Source of the DNA: JADFUS01 sp036653215
GTDB lineage: Bacteria > Bacteroidota > Bacteroidia > Bacteroidales > Rikenellaceae
Length of the DNA stretch: 54,014 nucleotides
Direction of reading: 5' to 3'
NCBI GenBank assembly: GCA_036653215.1
Contig: JAVVUK010000002.1
Span: 1-54,014 of the forward strand
A program made the position numbers and the translations under genes. Below the pieces are notes generated by a model. The model was not told the origin of the DNA. It made no database searches and was given only the letters and a program-made list of their open reading frames with translations. Shown in pieces: positions 48,896 through 54,014 of this stretch (position 1 is its first letter; each line of letters opens with the position of its first letter).

Positions 48896-49569
48896 TACTT
48901 ATAGTTTACATCACCATTTAGGACATCGGTGATGAAAGGGTTGTACATGAGTTCATCGGAAAGCGTGGTATGGTCGCCATGACCGGGATAGATCGTTACA
49001 TCTTTGCCTAAAGGCACTATTTTAGTAAGTATGCTCGACATTATCTGTGAATAATCGCCTCCAGGCAGGTCTGTACGTCCTATGCTGCCTTTGAAAAGAG
49101 TATCTCCACTAAAGAGAGTATGACTTTCAGGTTCAAAAAAGCAAACCCCACCAAGACTATGACCCGGAGTTTTTATGACACGAAGGGTTGTATTTCCAAA
49201 CTTAACCTCTTCAACTTTTGAAAGATCTATATCTATTGTATCAACCAACTCTTCTTGCAATTCCATGCCATACATTGCCGCATGAGAAGCAGCACCAACC
49301 AAAAGATCGGTGTCGGCAAAACTCGCCGCAAAAGGAATGTCATATGTATTTTTCAGAGCGGCGATGCCTAATATATGATCTATATGGCAATGGGTATTAA
49401 TCGCCATAACAGGCTTTAGACCTTTGGATAATATATATCCATCTACTCTTTTTTTCTCGGAAGGCGTTTCCATACCACAATCTATTATTACGCATTCCAA
49501 CGTGTCGTCACTAACGATATACATAGCCTCCCTAAAAGGATTTACGGCAAACACTTTTACTTTTATCAT
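48895..49569 (-). CDS. MBL-fold metallo-hydrolase (glyoxalase II-like)
   Basis: A 224-residue protein from the ATG at 49569; the longer frame to 49800 runs through the promoter and into rlmD on the other strand. Metal ligands are 'INTHCHIDHILG' (HxHxDH), 'KTPGHSLGGVCFF', 'LFSGDTLFKGSIGRTDLPGGD' and 'YPGHGDHT'. This YcbL/GloB2-like clade hydrolyses thioesters such as lactoylglutathione analogues in the cytoplasm. The substrate is not certain. It overlaps trmD by one base. Confidence 0.9.
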   Translation of the reverse strand: MIKVKVFAVNPFREAMYIVSDDTLECVIIDCGMETPSEKKRVDGYILSKGLKPVMAINTHCHIDHILGIAALKNTYDIPFAASFADTDLLVGAASHAAMYGMELQEELVDTIDIDLSKVEEVKFGNTTLRVIKTPGHSLGGVCFFEPESHTLFSGDTLFKGSIGRTDLPGGDYSQIMSSILTKIVPLGKDVTIYPGHGDHTTLSDELMYNPFITDVLNGDVNYK

Positions 49570-49593
49570 AATCTTATTACTTGGTTGATTGTA

Positions 49594-49621
49594 CAAATAT
49601 AGGTATTTTTTTGTATTTTTG
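49594..49621. promoter_or_regulatory. Overlapping divergent promoters of the MBL gene and rlmD
   Basis: TATATTTG on the minus strand (49594-49601) lies 24 bases before the MBL ATG. TATTTTTG on the plus strand (49614-49621) lies 9 bases before the rlmD ATG at 49631. Both match TAnnTTTG. The elements interleave in a 61-base gap. A TTG at 49589-49591 is 22 bases from the rlmD box. Confidence 0.5.
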
Positions 49622-49630
49622 CAGCTAATT

Positions 49631-51043
49631 ATGGGAAGAAAAATAAATAAATACCCTATCATTGAAGGGTTAGAGATAACAGACATTGCAGCCGAAGGTA
49701 AGGCAATGGGAAAATATAACGACATAGTGGTCTTTGTGCCTTTATGTGTGCCGGGAGACGTGGTTGATGTCCAGATAAATAACAAACGCCGCCGTTTCAT
49801 GGAGGGCTATGTGGTGAATTTTCAAAAAAAATCGCCTATGCGTCAAGATCCTTTTTGTAGTCATTACGGAGAGTGCGGAGGATGTAAGTGGCAAAACATA
49901 CCTTATGCTTCACAATTGCAATTTAAGGAAAAGCAAGTTTCAGACCAATTAACTCGAATTGGAAAAATGGAACTTCCGGAAATATCTCCTATTTTGGCTT
50001 CCGAGAAGACAACAGAATATCGTAACAAATTGGAATATGCGTTTTCAAATCGTCGTTGGGTATCGAGAGAAGAGATGGCTCAAAGCAACGGAGAAGCAGA
50101 CATGGGGGATGCTTTAGGGTTTCACGTAACAGGAATGTTCGACAAAATACTCGACATAGAGAAGTGTTACTTGCAAAGTGAACCCTCAAACGCTATTCGT
50201 CTTGAGATAAAAAAATTCACCATAGAAAACAACCTTAGCTACTATGATATGCGCACCCATGAGGGATTGATGCGTAACGTTGTCATCCGCACCTCAACGA
50301 CAGGTGATGTTATGGTAATCGTTATCTTTGCCTTAGACGACAAAGAAGCTCGCATATTACTCATGGATCATCTTAAAACGACATTCCCAGAGATAACATC
50401 ACTCATGTATATAGTAAACAGCAAGCTAAATGACTCTTATTCAGATCAAGATATTGTTTGTTATCACGGCAATGACCACATCTTTGAGCAAATGGAAGAT
50501 CTACGTTTTAAGATCGGCGGAAAGTCATTTTACCAAACTAACTCACTACAAGCATATAACCTATACAAAATAGTACGTGAATATGCAGATCTTCGTGGAG
50601 ACGAGGTTGTATATGATTTATATACTGGGACTGGTACAATAGCGAACTTCGTGGCTCACAAAGCTAAAAAAGTAGTCGGAGTAGAATATGTACCTGAAGC
50701 AATAGAAGACGCTCGCATAAATTCAGAGATAAACGGAATTACAAACACCGTTTTTTATGCTGGAGACATGAAAAATGTTCTTAACAAGGAATTTATAAAC
50801 CTAAATGGCAGACCTGATGTTATAATATTAGACCCACCAAGAGCAGGCATCCATGAAGACGTTATCAACGTAGTGTTAGAAGCAGCACCCTCAAAGATAG
50901 TATATGTAAGTTGTAACCCTGCCACACAAGCACGTGACATTGCTCTGTTAGACCAACAATATAAGGTGATTAAGGTACAACCGGTAGATATGTTCCCACA
51001 CACCCACCACGTTGAAAATGTGGTCTTATTACTTCGTCGATAA
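49631..51043 (+). CDS. rlmD: 23S rRNA (uracil-5-)-methyltransferase RlmD
   Basis: A 470-residue enzyme from the ATG at 49631; an in-frame ATG-like start at 49589 would sit in the promoter. An N-terminal TRAM domain (about 8-65) is followed by the Fe-S Cys set 'CSHYGECGGCKWQNI', then 'KSFYQTNSLQAYNLYKIV', the SAM loop 'VYDLYTGTGTIANFVAHKAKKVVGVEYVPEAIEDA', 'IILDPPRAGIHEDV' and the catalytic 'IVYVSCNPATQARDIALL'. The substrate is U1939 in E. coli RlmD; other RumA-like proteins methylate U747, so the exact site is not fixed. The 3' end overlaps the convergent SDR by 15 bases. Confidence 0.9.
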   Translation: MGRKINKYPIIEGLEITDIAAEGKAMGKYNDIVVFVPLCVPGDVVDVQINNKRRRFMEGYVVNFQKKSPMRQDPFCSHYGECGGCKWQNIPYASQLQFKEKQVSDQLTRIGKMELPEISPILASEKTTEYRNKLEYAFSNRRWVSREEMAQSNGEADMGDALGFHVTGMFDKILDIEKCYLQSEPSNAIRLEIKKFTIENNLSYYDMRTHEGLMRNVVIRTSTTGDVMVIVIFALDDKEARILLMDHLKTTFPEITSLMYIVNSKLNDSYSDQDIVCYHGNDHIFEQMEDLRFKIGGKSFYQTNSLQAYNLYKIVREYADLRGDEVVYDLYTGTGTIANFVAHKAKKVVGVEYVPEAIEDARINSEINGITNTVFYAGDMKNVLNKEFINLNGRPDVIILDPPRAGIHEDVINVVLEAAPSKIVYVSCNPATQARDIALLDQQYKVIKVQPVDMFPHTHHVENVVLLLRR

Positions 51044-51841
51044 GAACATTATTTTATCAAGAAGCCTATCACACAATAGGCGTTTTAGGAATATAAGAAT
51101 TGTTGCTTCTTTTGTAGTGCGGTATCTGATTTTTGGGCGTTTACTTTCTATTGCTCTCACAACATCACGTACCGTGCTTTGTGTATCGGGCGCATTTTTA
51201 TATATTTCCTTCATGGTTTTCATAAAACCACTCATCATCTTTTTATAATCATCGGGAGTATTCACCTTTGATAGGTTATCGTACACCACAGCCTCAAAGC
51301 CTGTTTTCACAGGACCTGGCTCTATTATAGAGACCTTTATACCCAAAGGAGCGACTTCTATACGCAAGGCATCGGAAATAGCCTCAACAGCGTGTTTTGT
51401 CGCTGCATAATACCCGCTAAAAGGCATAGATAATTTGCCCACCACAGATGAAGTGTTTATTATGAGTCCCTCTCTTTGAGAACGCATATATGGAAGTACA
51501 GCCTTTATCATACGTGAGAGTCCAAAGACATTGACGTTAAATTGATATTCTACATCTTTTATATCGACACCCTCAATAGCACCAAAATTGCCATATCCAG
51601 CATTGTTAAACAAGACATCTATACGTCCTTCGGCTGATATAATTTCGGATACCACAGCCTCAACTTGAGAGTCACTTGTAACATCTAAAGACAATATATT
51701 AGCTCCGAGAGCCTTTATATCATTCATCTTATCTATGCCACGAGCCACAGCATATACTATATATCCTTTAGAGAGCAGCTTTATTGCCACTTCCTTACCA
51801 AAGCCCGACGAAGCTCCCGTTATAAGTACTACTTTTTTCAT
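51029..51841 (-). CDS. Short-chain dehydrogenase/reductase (classical SDR)
   Basis: A 270-residue SDR: 'VVLITGASSGFGKEVAIKLLSKGYIVYAVARG' (nucleotide loop), 'VLFNNAGYGNFGAIEGV' (NAG), 'GLIINTSSVVGKLSMPFSGYYAATKHAVEAISDALRIEVAPLGIKVSIIEPGPVKTGF' (catalytic Ser, Tyr and Lys, then PGPVKT). The Arg after the first loop suggests NADPH. Substrate unknown; the C-terminus is basic with a hydrophobic patch ('ATILIFLKRLLCDRLLDKIMF'). It begins 1 base after the next SDR gene, in one unit. Confidence 0.87.
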   Translation of the reverse strand: MKKVVLITGASSGFGKEVAIKLLSKGYIVYAVARGIDKMNDIKALGANILSLDVTSDSQVEAVVSEIISAEGRIDVLFNNAGYGNFGAIEGVDIKDVEYQFNVNVFGLSRMIKAVLPYMRSQREGLIINTSSVVGKLSMPFSGYYAATKHAVEAISDALRIEVAPLGIKVSIIEPGPVKTGFEAVVYDNLSKVNTPDDYKKMMSGFMKTMKEIYKNAPDTQSTVRDVVRAIESKRPKIRYRTTKEATILIFLKRLLCDRLLDKIMFLSTK

Positions 51842-51842
51842 A

Positions 51843-52586
51843 TTATCCTGCTGTTAAACCTCCATCAATAGGAAACAAACCTCCTGTAATGAAAGATGCC
51901 TTATCGGAAGCTAAAAAGTTTATTAGCTCCGCCACCTCTTCGGCTCTTCCTATACGTCCAAGAGCTATGCCACAGCTCTCATCTTGAAGCAAAGAAGCCA
52001 TAGAGTAATCTTTTATCCCCTCTCTCTCCACATATTTCAAAAGAGCATTTCTGGTCAAGGGAGTGTCTATTGTTGCTGGGCATACGGCATTTACCCTTAT
52101 GTTTTTTGGTCCCATATCAAGAGCTAAGCTTTTTGTCATCTGACCCAAAGCTCCTTTTGTAAGTCCATAAGAAAGGCTATGTTTCTTACCTATAAGAGAC
52201 TGGTCGGAAGCAACGATAACAATAGAGGCAGCCTCAGAATTTAGATATGGCAACGCCTCATGAATAGTGACTACCGCACCCATGACATTTAGATTTATGG
52301 TATTTAGGACTTCTTGATAATCAAGATCGAAGATAGAGTCTGAATAGTGTTTACCAGCATTTGCAACAATAGCATCGATAGCACCAAACTTATCATATGT
52401 TTTCTTGTATGCTAAGGACACCTCCTTCGGATTTCTAACATCTCCTTTTATAAATAATGCACCTAATGGGGTGTCACCCTCTTTAATATCTAAGTATGCC
52501 ACATTACACCCTTTCTCGTAAAAGCATCTCACGGCAGCCGCTCCAATGCCTGTTGCTCCTCCTGTAACAAAAATCGTCTTTCTCAT
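51843..52586 (-). CDS. Short-chain dehydrogenase/reductase, second SDR
   Basis: A 247-residue SDR of the FabG-like branch. 'IFVTGGATGIGAAAVRCFYEKGCNVAYLDIKEGD' (Asp at the end of strand 2 suggests NAD), 'IVANAGKHYSD', 'SIVIVASDQSLIGKKHSLSYGLTKGALGQMTKSLALDMGPKNIRVNAVCPATIDTPL' with Tyr and Lys in place, and 'FITGGLFPIDGGLTAG' at the end. The usual catalytic Ser position reads 'VASDQSLIG'. The substrate is unknown. It leads the two-SDR unit and lies behind the panD terminator. Confidence 0.87.
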   Translation of the reverse strand: MRKTIFVTGGATGIGAAAVRCFYEKGCNVAYLDIKEGDTPLGALFIKGDVRNPKEVSLAYKKTYDKFGAIDAIVANAGKHYSDSIFDLDYQEVLNTINLNVMGAVVTIHEALPYLNSEAASIVIVASDQSLIGKKHSLSYGLTKGALGQMTKSLALDMGPKNIRVNAVCPATIDTPLTRNALLKYVEREGIKDYSMASLLQDESCGIALGRIGRAEEVAELINFLASDKASFITGGLFPIDGGLTAG

Positions 52587-52603
52587 TAGTTCTCTTATAT
52601 TGT

Positions 52604-52630
52604 AAAAAAAGACGCCTTGTGAGCGTCTTT
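52604..52630 (-). terminator. Terminator of the panC-panD unit
   Basis: Stem AAAGACGC against GCGTCTTT (52608-52630) with loop of 7, followed on the minus strand by a run of Ts (A-run at 52604-52610). It lies 5 bases after the panD stop at 52635. Confidence 0.87.
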
Positions 52631-52634
52631 TTAT

Positions 52635-52985
52635 TTAGATTAGCGTATTAGTTTCACTATCTGGAAATATCACCCATGGCTTAAAGACTTTCGCCTCCTC
52701 AAAAGGCATGGTTGCGAAAGACATTATTATAAGAATATCACCCACCACTACCCTACGTGCAGCAGCTCCATTGACACCTATAATACCACTTCCTCGCTCT
52801 CCTTTTATGATATATGTTTCAAAGCGTTCTCCGTTGTTGTTATTTAAAACAACAATTTTCTCGCCTTCTATCATATTAGCCGCATCGATAAGATCTTCAT
52901 CAATGGTAACACTTCCCACATAATCAAGGTTCGCCTGTGTGACTGTAACCCTATGAATTTTCGATTTTAATATTTCTATGTTCAT
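52635..52985 (-). CDS. panD: Aspartate 1-decarboxylase PanD
   Basis: A 116-residue proenzyme that makes beta-alanine from aspartate. It self-cleaves at the Gly-Ser bond in 'NLDYVGSVTIDEDLIDAANM' (Gly24-Ser25), where Ser becomes the pyruvoyl group. It also shows 'YIIKGERGSGIIGVNGAAARRVVVGDILIIMSFATM' as expected. It follows panC by 35 bases, so both pantothenate steps that use beta-alanine are in one unit; panB and panE are not in the window. Confidence 0.95.
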   Translation of the reverse strand: MNIEILKSKIHRVTVTQANLDYVGSVTIDEDLIDAANMIEGEKIVVLNNNNGERFETYIIKGERGSGIIGVNGAAARRVVVGDILIIMSFATMPFEEAKVFKPWVIFPDSETNTLI

Positions 52986-53020
52986 CTTTTATTTTTTATT
53001 CTTCCATAACGCTAAGAACG

Positions 53021-53857
53021 TTATTGGAACTTCACATTATCAATTAATCTTATTCCACCTATTTTAACAACTATAAAGCCACGTGGAGAAGCACTATCAC
53101 CCCACTCTTTTATAGGAGTAAGAGTTGTCGAGTCGGCAATAACAAAATATTCAACTTCCATCATTTCGTTAGCTTCTATTTCTCTCACCACCCTATCAAT
53201 AGCTTCCATTACTGGGAGGTCTCGCTTAGGAGCATATTTTGTCAAGGTTTTATAGATAAGAGGAGCTGTCTCTTTTTGTTCCTTTGTAAGGAGCATATTA
53301 CGTGAACTTAAAGCAAGCCCATCACTCTGGCGCACAATAGGAACCCCAACTATATCAACTGGGATATTGAGCATCAAGGTCATCTTACGTATTATGGCAA
53401 GTTGTTGAAAATCTTTCTCTCCGAAATAGGCTTTGTCAGGCTCCACGAACATAAATAGCTTACTCACTATTTGTGCCACGCCATTAAAGTGACCTTTACG
53501 AGAAGCTCCTTCCATAACTTTTTCTAAACTACCAAAATCGAAGACACGAGTATCGGGTTCTGGATAGACCTCTTCCACACTCGGAGCAAATACTATATCA
53601 CACCCTGCTGCCTTAAGAAGCTCACAATCTGCCTCTTGTGTACGTGGATAATTTTTAAGATCGTTTTTATCGTTAAATTGTGTTGGGTTTACGAAAATGC
53701 TAACTACGGTACAGCCATTTTCAGACTTGCACTTATTAACTAAAGATATATGCCCTTTATGAAGAGCACCCATGGTAGGAACAAGACCTACCGAACCTTT
53801 ACTTCTAAAGCTCCCTATGAGCTTTTGAAGATCTGCTATTGTTTTTACTACTTCCAT
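53021..53857 (-). CDS. panC: Pantoate-beta-alanine ligase PanC
   Basis: A 278-residue ATP-dependent ligase that joins pantoate and beta-alanine. It shows 'VGLVPTMGALHKGHISLVNKCK' (the HxGH-like nucleotide motif), 'TVVSIFVNPTQFNDKNDLKNYPRTQEADCELL', 'YFGEKDFQQLAIIRKMTLMLNIPVDIVGVPIVRQSDGLALSSRN' with the KMSKS-like region. Length is normal. The first gene of the panC-panD unit; the -7 box is 8 bases before the ATG. Confidence 0.95.
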   Translation of the reverse strand: MEVVKTIADLQKLIGSFRSKGSVGLVPTMGALHKGHISLVNKCKSENGCTVVSIFVNPTQFNDKNDLKNYPRTQEADCELLKAAGCDIVFAPSVEEVYPEPDTRVFDFGSLEKVMEGASRKGHFNGVAQIVSKLFMFVEPDKAYFGEKDFQQLAIIRKMTLMLNIPVDIVGVPIVRQSDGLALSSRNMLLTKEQKETAPLIYKTLTKYAPKRDLPVMEAIDRVVREIEANEMMEVEYFVIADSTTLTPIKEWGDSASPRGFIVVKIGGIRLIDNVKFQ

Positions 53858-53865
53858 ATCGGTGA

Positions 53866-53873
53866 CAAATTTA
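53866..53873 (-). promoter_or_regulatory. -7 box for panC
   Basis: TAAATTTG on the minus strand matches TAnnTTTG, with only 8 bases before the ATG at 53857. No clear TTG stands at -33. Confidence 0.45.
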
Positions 53874-53917
53874 AACCCTTTAATTAGAATAATAAAAGTT
53901 TTTACCTCTTTTTTACC

Positions 53918-54014
53918 TTAAATAATGCTAACTACTTGATTTACAAGAGATTTAATATCACAATCGTCAAAAGCCGCTGTTATTGAGAGTCTTAATCTTT
54001 CTGTACCCTTTGGA
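53918..54014 (-). CDS. C-terminal end of a BioF-like aminotransferase, cut by window edge
   Basis: The last 31 codons of a minus-strand ORF that runs off the right edge, with the stop at 53918-53920. The visible tail 'PKGTERLRLSITAAF' followed by 'DIKSLVNQVV' matches the C-terminus of alpha-oxoamine synthases such as 8-amino-7-oxononanoate synthase (BioF) or glycine C-acetyltransferase. The Thr-Glu-Arg-Leu-Arg-Leu-Ser wording favours BioF, but the fragment is too short to be sure. Confidence 0.6.
   Translation of the reverse strand, partial: PKGTERLRLSITAAFDDCDIKSLVNQVVSII

Noticed and set aside
49570..49800. 77-residue N-terminal extension of the MBL hydrolase
   Set aside because: It would run through two promoter boxes and into rlmD on the opposite strand; the family starts at the ATG at 49569.
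1..54014. CRISPR arrays, tRNA or rRNA genes, insertion sequences, integrases, phage modules
   Set aside because: I looked through all intergenic gaps and ORFs and found no regularly spaced repeats, no cloverleaf, no transposase or recombinase. The DUF5675 fragment at the left edge is the only phage-associated family and is not enough for a mobile-element call.

Overview
The window is an AT-rich chromosomal stretch from a member of the Bacteroidales. Several things point there: promoter -7 boxes of the TAnnTTTG type (often with a TTG or TTTG 19-20 bases upstream), an absence of strong Shine-Dalgarno sequences, a short region-1.1-less RpoD of about 287 residues, a fused DAHP synthase/chorismate mutase, and Bacteroidetes-typical families (GSCFA, DUF4286, DUF4199, NigD-like, DUF6769, DUF2795). 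I see no rRNA or tRNA gene, insertion sequence, integrase, phage module or CRISPR array. One run of ten Ns (37351-37360) interrupts an outer-membrane protein gene, so this is a draft or metagenomic assembly. Genus cannot be told from the sequence.

Layout. 1-1556: the end of a DUF5675 gene and two thiamine-phosphate-synthase-like genes. 1606-4910: an operon of a family 2 glycosyltransferase, a DoxX/MauE-like membrane protein and a secreted Asp-box protein of unknown role. 5048-6148: phosphofructokinase. 6222-12101: a metal-type RND efflux operon (small His/Cys-rich protein, adaptor, pump, outer-membrane channel). 12133-20018: a GH2-family protein with altered active-site motifs, rpoD, rny, a structured RNA that I read as 6S RNA, zapA and its coiled-coil partner, rimO and ftsY. 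20048-22816: a two-gene trans-3-hydroxy-L-proline pathway plus aroE. 22951-25601: DUF2795, cobalamin adenosyltransferase, a shrunken methyltransferase-like protein and a flavoprotein. 25765-32656 (plus strand): lpxD, ruvC, gtrA-like, a TlpA-like lipoprotein, a YrdC/Sua5-type protein, DUF4199, DUF4286, WG repeats, fructose-6-phosphate aldolase/transaldolase and era. 32688-39646: a PAS histidine kinase, ribD, prmC, recX, a BamA/TamA-like barrel and a C1 peptidase. 39750-43203: ribosomal protein operon rpsF-rpsR-rplI, GSCFA, rfbCD. 43258-48204: a NigD-like lipoprotein and the phenylalanine/tyrosine operon with its leader. 48215-54014: trmD, an MBL hydrolase, rlmD, two SDRs, panD, panC and the end of a BioF-like gene.

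Most striking is the regulatory DNA in front of pheA (47995-48204). A consensus promoter is followed by a 26-codon leader ORF in which 11 of the 14 residues 4-17 are Phe or Tyr. Then come a mutually exclusive antiterminator pairing and a strong intrinsic terminator just ahead of pheA-aminotransferase-tyrA-DAHPS/CM. This is a complete ribosome-mediated attenuator sensing both Phe and Tyr, the two end products of the operon. Other items of note are a 6S-like RNA whose central bubble carries a TTAATTTG promoter mimic, three places where the terminator of one gene abuts or contains the promoter elements of the next, and several genes whose -7 box sits only 4-8 bases before the start codon (near-leaderless mRNAs).
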